NCBI GenBank assembly: GCA_021733645.1 | Contig: JAHREJ010000017.1 | Coordinates: 17,903-81,902, forward strand | DNA length: 64,000 bases | Source: Bacillus subtilis subsp. subtilis | GTDB lineage: Bacteria; Pseudomonadota; Gammaproteobacteria; Xanthomonadales; Xanthomonadaceae | Direction of reading: 5' to 3' | Part shown: piece by piece, positions 52,368 to 60,490 of the stretch | Numbering within the stretch: position 1 is the stretch's first letter | How the letters are laid out: every line of letters begins with the position of its first letter | Notes under the pieces: generated by a model | What the model was told of the DNA's origin: nothing | Seen by the model: the letters and a program-made list of their open reading frames with translations, nothing else | The model's database searches: none | Program-made: the position numbers and the translations under genes

Positions 52368-54719
52368 ATGGTAGCGAGCACCACACGCCCCCCTCGCATC
52401 CCGGCGTCGCCGGGCACCCCGGACATCCTGCCGCGTCCAGATTTCCGCTTCCGCGGCGAGGTCGGGCGAACCTACCTGGATTCGGACCCGGCGCAGTTCC
52501 CGCAGCCGGTGAGGGCGCCCGACGGCGCCCCGAACATCCTGATGATCCTCATCGACGACGCCGGGTTCGGCCAGTTCAGCACCTTTGGTGGCGCCGTGCC
52601 GTCGCCGACGATGGACCTGCTGGCCGCCGAAGGGCTGCGTTTCAATCGTTTCCACACCACCGCGCTGTGCAGCCCCACGCGGGCGGCGTTGATCACCGGC
52701 CGCAACCACCACTCCACCTCATTTGCCGGCATCACCGAACTGGCCACCGGCTACGATGGCTACACCTGCATCCTGCCGCGCGACTGCGGCACCATTGGCG
52801 AGGTGTTGCGCCAGAACGGTTACATGACCGCGTGGATCGGCAAAAACCACAATACGCCGACCTGGGAAACAAGCCCGACCGGACCGTTCGACCGCTGGCC
52901 CAACGGCTTGGGCTTTGATTACTTCTACGGGTTCATGGGCGGTGACATGAACCACTGGAATCCGATTCTCTACCAGAACCGCGACCTGGTCCCGGCGTCA
53001 ACCGATCCGGACTACCACCTCACCACCGACCTGGCCGACAAGGCGATCGATTGGGTGCGACAGGCCCAGGCCATCGCCCCGGATCGCCCGTATTTCCTCT
53101 ATGTGGCCACCGGCGCCACGCATGCCCCGCACCATACCCCTGCCGAGTGGATCGAGACGTTCAAGGGCCAGTTTGATGATGGCTGGGATGTCTACCGTGA
53201 GAAGACGCTGGCGAGGCAGAAGCAACTGGGCGTCGTGCCGGCCGACACCGCGTTGACCGAGCGGTCCAAGGGCCTGCCCGCGTGGGATTCGCTCAATGCA
53301 GACCAGCAGCGTTTGTATGCACGCATGATGGAAGTATTCGCCGCATACGGTGCGCACTGCGACCATGAGATGGGCCGCGTGGTGGAGGCCTGCCGCAGCC
53401 TGCCGGGCGCAGACAACACCTTGATCCTGTTCATTGCCGGCGACAACGGCTCCAGTGCCGAAGGCGGCCTGGAGGGATCGTTGTGCGAGAACCTCTACTT
53501 CAACGGCTTCTCGGAGAAATGGCAGGACAACATCAAGGTGATCGATGAGCTGGGCGGCCCGAAACACTTCAACCACTTCCCCTCGTCGTGGGCGCACGCC
53601 ATGAACACCCCGTTCCAGTGGACCAAGCAGGTGGCCAGCCACTTCGGCGGCACCCGCAATCCACTTATCATGTCCTGGCCGGCGCGGATCAAGGACAAGG
53701 GCGGACTGCGCGACGCGTTCCTGCATACGATCGATATCGTGCCGACGCTCTACGAAGTGTGCGGCATCCACGCCCCGTCGGTGTTGAATGGCATCCAGCA
53801 GAAGCCGATCGAAGGCGCCAGCTTTGCCTACGCGTTCGATGATGCCCATGCGGCGGGGCCGCGCAGAATCCAGTACTTCGAACTGGGCTGCAACCGCGGG
53901 CTTTACCACGACGGCTGGATGGCGTCGGCGCCTTCATTCGTTCCCTGGGATCCGAATCGCCAGGCGTGGGATCCCGACAAGGCCGTCTGGGAGCTGTACG
54001 ACATCACCCGGGATTTTTCGCAGGCGAGGGATCTGGCCGCGCAATACCCGGACAAGCTGCGTGAGCTGCAGGATCTGTGGTGGGTGGAGGCGTCCAAGTA
54101 CAGCGTGCTGCCGATGGACTGGCGCGGGTCGGTGCGCATGAATGCCGAACTGATGGGGCGGCCAAGCCTGATCGGCCACCGCCGCAGCATGACCTACTAC
54201 CCCGGGGTGGTGGCGCTGCCGGATGCGGCCTCGCCGCCAATGTGCAACAAGTCCTGGACCATCACCGCGCAGATCGACGTTCCGGCCGACAACGCCAACG
54301 GCATGATCATCACCCACGGTGGCCTGGAGGGCGGCTACGGACTGTATCTGCGTGAGGGTCGCCCCAGCTTCGTCTACAACTACCTCAGCATCGACCGGCC
54401 CACCTTCACGGCGAAGGATCCGCTGCCTGCCGGCCCCACCACGCTGGTGGTGGACTTCACCTACGACGGTGGCGGCATGGGCAAAGGGGGCCGCTTTACG
54501 CTCAGTGCGAACGGGGCGATCGTGGCCGAGGGCAGGGTGGAGCGCACCATCCCGATCCAGTTCTCGCTGGGCGAAGGGCTGGACATCGGCCGGGACGTTG
54601 GCTCGCCGATTGATTTCACCTACGCGCTTCCTTTCGCGTTCACCGGCACCATCGACCATGTGACCATCGACCTCGGTGAATTGGCGGTAGGCACGCCGGC
54701 GACCACGCCCGCTGGTTGA
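52368..54719 (+). CDS. Arylsulfatase (type I sulfatase)
   Basis: 783 aa from ATG 52368. The sulfatase signature CSPTRAALITGR carries the Cys (C101) that formylglycine-generating enzyme converts to formylglycine. Metal-binding ILIDDAGFGQ, GDNGSSAEGG, and ATHAPHHTPAEW are typical. No signal peptide, unlike many secreted sulfatases, but cytoplasmic AtsA-like enzymes exist. The last ~170 residues are a beta-rich extra domain (ITAQIDVPADNANGMIITHG), seen in related proteins. An FGE gene was not found in this window. The role is probably sulfur scavenging from sulfate esters. Confidence 0.9.
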   Translation: MVASTTRPPRIPASPGTPDILPRPDFRFRGEVGRTYLDSDPAQFPQPVRAPDGAPNILMILIDDAGFGQFSTFGGAVPSPTMDLLAAEGLRFNRFHTTALCSPTRAALITGRNHHSTSFAGITELATGYDGYTCILPRDCGTIGEVLRQNGYMTAWIGKNHNTPTWETSPTGPFDRWPNGLGFDYFYGFMGGDMNHWNPILYQNRDLVPASTDPDYHLTTDLADKAIDWVRQAQAIAPDRPYFLYVATGATHAPHHTPAEWIETFKGQFDDGWDVYREKTLARQKQLGVVPADTALTERSKGLPAWDSLNADQQRLYARMMEVFAAYGAHCDHEMGRVVEACRSLPGADNTLILFIAGDNGSSAEGGLEGSLCENLYFNGFSEKWQDNIKVIDELGGPKHFNHFPSSWAHAMNTPFQWTKQVASHFGGTRNPLIMSWPARIKDKGGLRDAFLHTIDIVPTLYEVCGIHAPSVLNGIQQKPIEGASFAYAFDDAHAAGPRRIQYFELGCNRGLYHDGWMASAPSFVPWDPNRQAWDPDKAVWELYDITRDFSQARDLAAQYPDKLRELQDLWWVEASKYSVLPMDWRGSVRMNAELMGRPSLIGHRRSMTYYPGVVALPDAASPPMCNKSWTITAQIDVPADNANGMIITHGGLEGGYGLYLREGRPSFVYNYLSIDRPTFTAKDPLPAGPTTLVVDFTYDGGGMGKGGRFTLSANGAIVAEGRVERTIPIQFSLGEGLDIGRDVGSPIDFTYALPFAFTGTIDHVTIDLGELAVGTPATTPAG

Positions 54720-54752
54720 GACCGGGCGGTCGGGCCGGCCTTTGGCGTGGCG

Positions 54753-54758
54753 TATAAT
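54753..54758 (+). promoter_or_regulatory. -10 element upstream of the FNR-like gene
   Basis: TATAAT lies ~88 bp before the chosen ATG 54846. The -35 region is GC-rich and not matched. Confidence 0.4.
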
Positions 54759-54845
54759 GCAGCGTGCGCCGCATCGCGCATGCTGCAGCCAAGCCTCGCC
54801 ACGATGTCCCCAGCCTTGCCCCGAAGTGGTCCTTTTCGACCGGCC

Positions 54846-55586
54846 ATGTCCAACCCCGCCGCGGCCGATGACGGCGATGCGCTGCATTTCTGCAGCACCT
54901 GTGCATTTTCCGATGCGTGCACCTCGCAGGGCTACGACAAGACCGCGCTGGCCGAGCTGCACGTGCTGGTCGACCATGTTGGCCCGTTCCACGCCGGCGA
55001 GCACGTCTTCCGTGCAGGCGATGCGTTCGATTCGATCGCCGCGGTGCGCGGTGGCATGGTCAAGACGTTCATCGAAGACAGCCAGGGCAATGAGCAGGTG
55101 CTGGGTTTCAGCCTGCCTGGCGAGGTGATCGGCCTCAATGCGATCCACGGTGCACGCTACCCCTGCAACGCCGTCGCGCTGGACACGGTGTATCTGTGCC
55201 GGTTTTCCTTCCCGCGCATGAGCCTGCTGGCCACGCGCATGCCCGGCCTGCAGGCAAAACTGTTCAGCCTGCTCAGTGCCGAGATCGGCAAGGTGGCGCT
55301 GATGGCCGCCAACCATCGCACCGACGCGCGCATGGCCGCGTTTCTGCTGGATCTCTCCGAGCGCTATGCGCGACGTGGTTTTTCGCCCGTGCGTTTCAAC
55401 CTCAGCATGACCCGGGTGGACATTGCCAATTACCTGCGCATGGCGCCGGAAACCGCCAGTCGCGTGCTGCGCCGTCTCAGCGACGACGGCGTGATTGCGG
55501 TGAATCAACGCGAGATGCTGGTGCTGCAGCCCGAGCGCCTGGCAGCCCTGGCCGCCGCCCGCGATGCGGCGGGTGCGGCGGGGTAG
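54846..55586 (+). CDS. fnr: FNR/ANR-type oxygen-sensing transcription regulator
   Basis: 246 aa from ATG 54846; ATG 54804 and 54747 would extend it with poorly conserved sequence. The N-terminal cluster motif C16-x2-C19-x5-C25 (FCSTCAFSDAC) plus C118 (VYLCRFSF) matches the four ligands of the FNR [4Fe-4S] cluster. Then a cyclic-nucleotide-type beta barrel and a C-terminal HTH (MTRVDIANYLRMAPETASRV) with the DNA-contacting E and R. It should activate low-oxygen genes as a dimer when oxygen is scarce. A redox enzyme/PAS operon lies downstream on the opposite strand. Confidence 0.9.
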   Translation: MSNPAAADDGDALHFCSTCAFSDACTSQGYDKTALAELHVLVDHVGPFHAGEHVFRAGDAFDSIAAVRGGMVKTFIEDSQGNEQVLGFSLPGEVIGLNAIHGARYPCNAVALDTVYLCRFSFPRMSLLATRMPGLQAKLFSLLSAEIGKVALMAANHRTDARMAAFLLDLSERYARRGFSPVRFNLSMTRVDIANYLRMAPETASRVLRRLSDDGVIAVNQREMLVLQPERLAALAAARDAAGAAG

Positions 55587-55593
55587 CGGGCCC

Positions 55594-55616
55594 GGCCGAG
55601 CCCGGCTCGGCGCTAC
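55594..55616 (-). repeat. Single GTAG-type REP hairpin
   Basis: On the minus strand GTAGCGCCGAGC and GCTCGGCC flank a short loop, another copy of the Stenotrophomonas-type GTAG palindrome. It lies between the convergent FNR-like and flavoprotein genes. Confidence 0.7.
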
Positions 55617-55664
55617 CGTGGTGGGCGATGGCACGGTGGAGCCACGTCCTGCGTGGCCGGTGGT

Positions 55665-57206
55665 TCAATACAACTCGCTGTGCAGCCGACCCTGCGCCTG
55701 CAACATGTCCCAAGTGCTGCCTGCGCTGTCGCCGGCCGGCACGGCCTGGTTGATGGCCGTCTGCACCGCACTGCCCAGATGCTGTTTGTTGCCGCACAGG
55801 TACACATGCGCGCCGCGTTGGATCAACGCCCGCACCGCGTCCGATTGCGTGGCCAGCGCATGCTGCACGTAGTACTTGGCCAGGCCATCGCGGGAGAAGG
55901 CGGTGTGCAGTGCGCGCAGGCGTCCTTCGGCCAGCCATGCCTCCAGCTGCCCGCGATACAGGAAGTCGTGCTCGCGCTGCTTTTCGCCGAACACCAGGTG
56001 CACCTCGCGTGGCTGCCCGGCGGCGGCCAGCTCGCGCAGCAACCCCATCAACGGGGCAATGCCGGTGCCGGTGCCGACCAGTAACAGCGGCGCAGCCGGG
56101 TCCTGCGGCAGGTGGAACCCCGGGTTGGGGCGGCAGTACACCCGGGCGCTGCCATCGCCATCGAGCAGCCAGCCGGTGGCCGTGCCGCGACGCAGGCGGC
56201 CGGTGCGGGTGTAGCGCACTTCGCGCACGCACAGCACCGCATGTTCGTCGCCGGCTGCCGAGGCCATTGAGTAGGCGCGCGGCAGGCAGGGCGGGAGCCG
56301 TTCGACCAGGTGCGCCAGCGGCACGCTGTCCGGGGTGGCGTGGTCGCCCAGTACGTCGAGCAGGTCCGCGCCGTGCAGGTAAGCCTCCAGCGCCGGCCGC
56401 TGGCTGACCTTGAGCAGGCCTTTGAGTGCTTCGCTGCCGCCCAGCCGGGCCAGTTCGCGCAGCAGGGTCTTCCCCAGCAGGCGCAATTCCTTGTGGCGCA
56501 GCTGTTCAACCGCGTCGGGCTGGCCGTACCAGTGCGCCAGCGCCTGCAGCAGGTCCGGGTCGTTGGGGGCCACCACATGCAGTGTGTCGCCCGCGCGGTA
56601 GGCGATACCGCTGCCCTGTAGATCCAGTTCCAGGTGCCAGGCCGCCGGGGTGCTGCTGTTGAGGCGGCGACGTTGCAGGATCGGCGCGGAGAAGGTGTTG
56701 GCCTCGCCGTAGGCGGTGACTTGCAGGTGCAGGTCGCGGCCAGCGGCGTGGTTGCCGGCCAGCACATCGCCCAGTACCGGTGCCCATTGTTCGAAGAAGT
56801 GTTCGTAGCCGCCGTCGGCGTCGACCCGGTGCATGATCGGCTGTGCCTGGCGTTCGCCGAGCAGGGCATCCAGGGCCTTGGTGAAGCCGCAGAAGCGTGG
56901 GTAGCCGGTATCGCCCAGCCCGAACACGGCGTAGCGCAGTCCGGGCAGGGCAGGGGCCTGGCGCAGGGCCTCGGCAAAGCGCTCGCCATTGGCCGGCGGC
57001 TCGCCATCACCGAACGAACTGGACAGTGCCAGCAGCACATCGCCGGTGCCCAGCGAGGCGATATCGATATCGTTGAAGGGCAGCACCTGCGGTGCGTGTG
57101 CCTGCAGGGCCGGGAACGCGCCCAGGCGATGGGCCAGGGCGCGTGCGTTGCCGGACTCGGAGCCGTACCCGACCAGCACGCGTTGGATCGGCGCGGCGGT
57201 TGTCAT
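55665..57206 (-). CDS. Diflavin reductase (CysJ-like, flavodoxin + FAD/NADPH)
   Basis: 513 aa from ATG 57206. N-terminal flavodoxin domain (GYGSESGNARALAHRLG, SSSFGDGEPPANGERF, GLGDTGYPRFCG), then an FAD-binding beta barrel (RAYSMASA) and an NADPH-binding domain (GTGTGIAPLMGLLREL; CGNKQHLGSAV; HLVFGEKQREHDFLYRGQLE). It resembles sulfite reductase alpha and cytochrome P450-reductase-like enzymes, but no CysI hemoprotein is nearby, so its electron acceptor is unknown. ATG and TGA of the upstream PAS gene overlap by one base, so the two are coupled. Confidence 0.88.
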   Translation of the reverse strand: MTTAAPIQRVLVGYGSESGNARALAHRLGAFPALQAHAPQVLPFNDIDIASLGTGDVLLALSSSFGDGEPPANGERFAEALRQAPALPGLRYAVFGLGDTGYPRFCGFTKALDALLGERQAQPIMHRVDADGGYEHFFEQWAPVLGDVLAGNHAAGRDLHLQVTAYGEANTFSAPILQRRRLNSSTPAAWHLELDLQGSGIAYRAGDTLHVVAPNDPDLLQALAHWYGQPDAVEQLRHKELRLLGKTLLRELARLGGSEALKGLLKVSQRPALEAYLHGADLLDVLGDHATPDSVPLAHLVERLPPCLPRAYSMASAAGDEHAVLCVREVRYTRTGRLRRGTATGWLLDGDGSARVYCRPNPGFHLPQDPAAPLLLVGTGTGIAPLMGLLRELAAAGQPREVHLVFGEKQREHDFLYRGQLEAWLAEGRLRALHTAFSRDGLAKYYVQHALATQSDAVRALIQRGAHVYLCGNKQHLGSAVQTAINQAVPAGDSAGSTWDMLQAQGRLHSELY

Positions 57207-57634
57207 CAGGCGGCCGCGTAGAAGTCGTCGAACGCTTCCTTGCTGAACTCCACCGCGTCGAAGTTGCTCATCAGGTCGTTCACCACGCGGCGGATGCTGA
57301 TGTAGGCGCTGATGTTGCCGTCGGCATCGAACAGCGGCTGCACGGTGGTGTCCACCACGTAGAGCGCGCCGCCCTTGCCCAGGTTCGGCACGATGCCGGT
57401 CCAGCACCGGCCGGCCTTGATGGTGTCCCACATGTCCTTGTAGACCGCCTTGGGCACATCGGGGTGGCGCACGATGCTGTGCGGCTGGCCGATCAGTTCT
57501 TCGCGCTTGAAGCCGGTGAGCGTGCAGAACAGGTCGTTGGCATAGGTGATGTTGCCCTGCAGGTCGGTGGTGGAGATCACCATGACGTTCTGCAGGGCCG
57601 TCAGCAGTTGGGCGTTGTCGGGGGCGTAGGGCAT
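57206..57634 (-). CDS. Single Aer-like PAS protein (probably FAD-binding)
   Basis: 142 aa from ATG 57634. A stand-alone PAS domain very like that of the aerotaxis receptor Aer: TTDLQGNITYANDLFC, GQPHSIVRHPDVPKAVYKDM, WDTIKAGRCWTGIVPNLGKG and ISAYISIRR. Aer binds FAD non-covalently and senses electron flow. Here it lacks any HAMP, signalling or membrane part. A candidate FNR site is upstream (57738-57751), and the next gene is a diflavin reductase. The idea that the reductase sets the flavin redox state of this PAS is an inference. Confidence 0.85.
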   Translation of the reverse strand: MPYAPDNAQLLTALQNVMVISTTDLQGNITYANDLFCTLTGFKREELIGQPHSIVRHPDVPKAVYKDMWDTIKAGRCWTGIVPNLGKGGALYVVDTTVQPLFDADGNISAYISIRRVVNDLMSNFDAVEFSKEAFDDFYAAA

Positions 57635-58116
57635 GGCGGGGATCCTTGAAGCGGTGAGGTGGGTGCGCTGCCGGCGTGGCCGGTATCGCGGTGTCGTCGT
57701 GTCCAACACAGGATCGGCGCAGTGCACATGCGCCACCATGACAAAGATCAAGCCGCGCCCGGCGGCCGCTGCGACATTGCGTCGCACGCAAACGGGGGCG
57801 GCGCGGCAGGCGCGTTCGGCGCCGCATCGCGGGTCGCAGGCCGCGCAGGTTGGGCGCTGATCAACGTCGCATCGTCATGCCCGGGCGCTGGATCGTCGAA
57901 CGTCTTCTGCCTGCCAGGACACGCATCGAAGGCTGTGGAAAAACGGCGAGCGCCTGCTCTACACTAGCCCGCAGTTCGTCCCCCTGGCTTTCCTGGGCCT
58001 GCCGTTCAGAAGATGTCGAACGGGTGCCAGGCAGCGAAGGGCGCTGTGACTGCGATGTGACTCGCGGTTTGTCAGAGATGTCCGCAAAGCCGATTCATCC
58101 AACGGGGATAAACGAT
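57635..58116. other. 482-bp intergenic region
   Basis: Divergent promoter region between the PAS gene and the erythromycin-esterase-like gene. It holds an FNR-like site at 57738-57751 and a possible -10 (TACACT, 57960-57965) for the plus strand. No ORF in it looks coding, and no stable RNA was recognised. Confidence 0.6.
57738..57751 (-). promoter_or_regulatory. Candidate FNR/ANR binding site
   Basis: On the minus strand TTGATCTTTGTCAT fits TTGAT-N4-ATCAA at 8 of 10 defined positions, with one half exact. It lies ~100 bp ahead of the PAS gene start, in the promoter region of the PAS/diflavin operon. The FNR-like gene is only 2 kb away. Confidence 0.45.
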
Positions 58117-59385
58117 ATGCGTCTGAAGTCGATTGCGGCGGCACTGTCGCTCGCAAGCCTGTGCGCGGCATCCGCTTATGCGGAGACCGTTGTGCCTCTC
58201 ACCTTCGCCGATCGCCTGGCGCAGGCAGGGGCGCCGCTCACCGTCCGGCCGGAGGGCTTCTCGGGCCCGGGCGCTGCCATCTTGTCCGACGCTGTAAACG
58301 CCAGCCGGTACGTCCTCATCGGCGAGAGCCATTTTTCGCGCGAGATTCCCGCGTTCACTACGAACGTCTGTCGATTGATGGCGCCCGGCGGCTTGACCGC
58401 GATGGCCGTCGAGACCGGGCCGGAGGCCGCGGTCGCCATCAACGCCATGATGAGAGCGCCGGATCGGGAAAAGCAGATTGCCGACTTCATGACGGCCCAT
58501 CCCGACGCGATGGCTTTCCTCAACAGCCGCGCCGAAGGCCAGACGGCGGCCGACTGTGCCGCTGTCGCCGGGCCGGACTTCAAATTGTGGGGGCTGGATC
58601 AGGAGTTCCTGGGCGTGAGCGGCTATCTGTTCGAACAGATGCTGGCATCCAGCCCAGGGCCGCGCGCCCGCGCCCAGATTCAGGCCCTGGCCAAACAGGA
58701 GGCGGTGGCGATGCGGGCCGCGCTCGCCTCCGGTTCCCCGATGGACCTGTTCCTGTTGAAGGTCACCGATGCGACGCTGGATCCGGCGGGGGCTGCCATC
58801 GACCAGGACGGCGGCGACCGGGCAAAGGCGCTGTTCGCCGCCTTGCGCGAAACACGCGCCATCTATCAGGCCTCGCAGTCTGGCCGTGGCGATCCGAACG
58901 GGCGCAGAGCGCGGCTGATGAAGCGCACGCTGGCGGCCCATTTGGCCGAGGTGCCGCAGGCGCGCGTGCTGATGAAGTTCGGCGCCTTCCATCTTTACAA
59001 GGGCTACAATCCCCTCGGCCAACGCGACGTGGGTAATTTCGTTGCTGAGCATGCCGACGGCGCGGGCCTGAACGCCCTCAACCTGATCGTCGTCGGCGCG
59101 AAGGGCATGGAGGCCGGATACAACGGGGTCGGTCGCCCGATGAAGGTGTACAGCTTCGATGCGACCACCGGCGAGGACAGCGACTGGCGCAAGGATGTGA
59201 TGTCGGCCCGCCCCTCGAACACGGCGCCGGGCGACTGGTACCTGGTGGATCTGCGCGGTTTGCGCAGCAAGGACATGGAAGCCCTGACGCCGGAGTGGCG
59301 CGATCTCATCCGCGGCTACGACCTCGCCATTGTGGCGCCGGAACTGTCTCCGTCCACCAAGCTGGGATCGGATTACGCCCCCTAG
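58117..59385 (+). CDS. Exported erythromycin-esterase-like protein
   Basis: 422 aa from ATG 58117. A signal peptide (MRLKSIAAALSLASLCAASA, YAE) precedes a domain of the erythromycin-esterase/TIKI-like superfamily with the motif VLIGESHFSRE (metal/catalytic H72, E). Further acidic and histidine residues (FGAFHLYKGYNP) likely complete the active site. Its codon use (more GTC, ATC and CTC than neighbours) hints at acquisition from another proteobacterium, possibly an alphaproteobacterium. Macrolide hydrolysis is not proven; members also act on other esters. Confidence 0.7.
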   Translation: MRLKSIAAALSLASLCAASAYAETVVPLTFADRLAQAGAPLTVRPEGFSGPGAAILSDAVNASRYVLIGESHFSREIPAFTTNVCRLMAPGGLTAMAVETGPEAAVAINAMMRAPDREKQIADFMTAHPDAMAFLNSRAEGQTAADCAAVAGPDFKLWGLDQEFLGVSGYLFEQMLASSPGPRARAQIQALAKQEAVAMRAALASGSPMDLFLLKVTDATLDPAGAAIDQDGGDRAKALFAALRETRAIYQASQSGRGDPNGRRARLMKRTLAAHLAEVPQARVLMKFGAFHLYKGYNPLGQRDVGNFVAEHADGAGLNALNLIVVGAKGMEAGYNGVGRPMKVYSFDATTGEDSDWRKDVMSARPSNTAPGDWYLVDLRGLRSKDMEALTPEWRDLIRGYDLAIVAPELSPSTKLGSDYAP

Positions 59386-59590
59386 CGGGTGAGGCCAACC
59401 CACCCCCGGTGAGGTTGGCTGCGAGCCGTTCGAGTGGTTTCGTCCAGCGCTGGCTGGTCCAATGACGTCTTGCCTGCCCGGAGAAGCACCGGGGGCAGTG
59501 GAAGCGCTGCGGGCGCGTGTTCAACACCCGCCCGCAGTGCATCCATCCGGCCTTACTGGCCCTGCTGCTCAGAAGGCCGTAAGCAGATGC

Positions 59591-60118
59591 TTACAGAATG
59601 TCGCCGTACGCACAGCCCACCGTGACCCAGCCCGGCGAGTAGCTCAGGTCCACCAGCACGCGCGCGTTGCGGTTGTCGCCCAGCGCCTTGCGGTAGTCCA
59701 TGCCTTTCCAGCCGTAGGTTGCTTCCATCGCCGCCTGGTCCGGGCGCGGCGACATCCCGCCGATGCGATCAACGATGGCCTTGCCGCGGACCAGCTCCTG
59801 GCCGGGCGTCACCTTGAAGGCGAGGAGCATTTCGGTGGTGCTGGACAGATGCACCAGGTCGGAGGTTTCGCCCCAGGCGGTGATGGGCGCATCGCTCTTC
59901 CACAGGCTCAACGCAGCGTCGCCGGAAGCCGCCGAACCGGCATGGGCGAAGTCGGTGATTTCCTCGGCGTTGATGCTGTCGGTGAACGCGGCAACCTCGG
60001 CGGCAGTCAGCGTGCATTCCAGCAGGCGCGACAGCGTGGCCGCGCTGTCCTGTGCCAGCGCAGCCGTCGGCGCGAGCAGGCCGAGCAGGGCACACAGGGT
60101 GGTGGTCTTGATGGACAT
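59591..60118 (-). CDS. Exported hypothetical protein
   Basis: 175 aa from ATG 60118. Signal peptide (MSIKTTTLCALLGLLAPTAA, LAQ). The mature part has Cys at LECTLTA and VGCAYG, probably a disulfide; motifs TAWGETSDLVHL and SYSPGWVTVGC. No family recognised. A similar layout is seen in small periplasmic proteins of Xanthomonads. Alone on the minus strand between two divergent genes. Confidence 0.75.
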   Translation of the reverse strand: MSIKTTTLCALLGLLAPTAALAQDSAATLSRLLECTLTAAEVAAFTDSINAEEITDFAHAGSAASGDAALSLWKSDAPITAWGETSDLVHLSSTTEMLLAFKVTPGQELVRGKAIVDRIGGMSPRPDQAAMEATYGWKGMDYRKALGDNRNARVLVDLSYSPGWVTVGCAYGDIL

Positions 60119-60490
60119 GTCGTTGTCATCTCTTCGTGCGTGTAGTGGGATGCCGCGCGCACGTTCCGTGTGAGCACGTCGCGGCGGCGCACGGATTCTG
60201 CATGAATCCGCCGTGGCTGTGAATGCACCGACGCCGATTGCGTGAAGATGCGATAAAAGCCTGCATTTTCCATCTGTAGTATCATGGCGCGCTTGATCAT
60301 TGCCTCGGGCCATTGCCCGTCTCTCGGTCATCCTTCCTGCAGCGCCGTGGCATTCCACGCGGCCGTCCGGGATCGCCTGTTGTCACCCCTTCTTCGCGCA
60401 TCGTGCCGCGTTCTTCCGGAGGCGGTTCTGTCCTGTGCCGTGCGCGGGAGCGCGGGCGTGGTGATGGCCATGCTTCCAGGAGAAAGCAGA

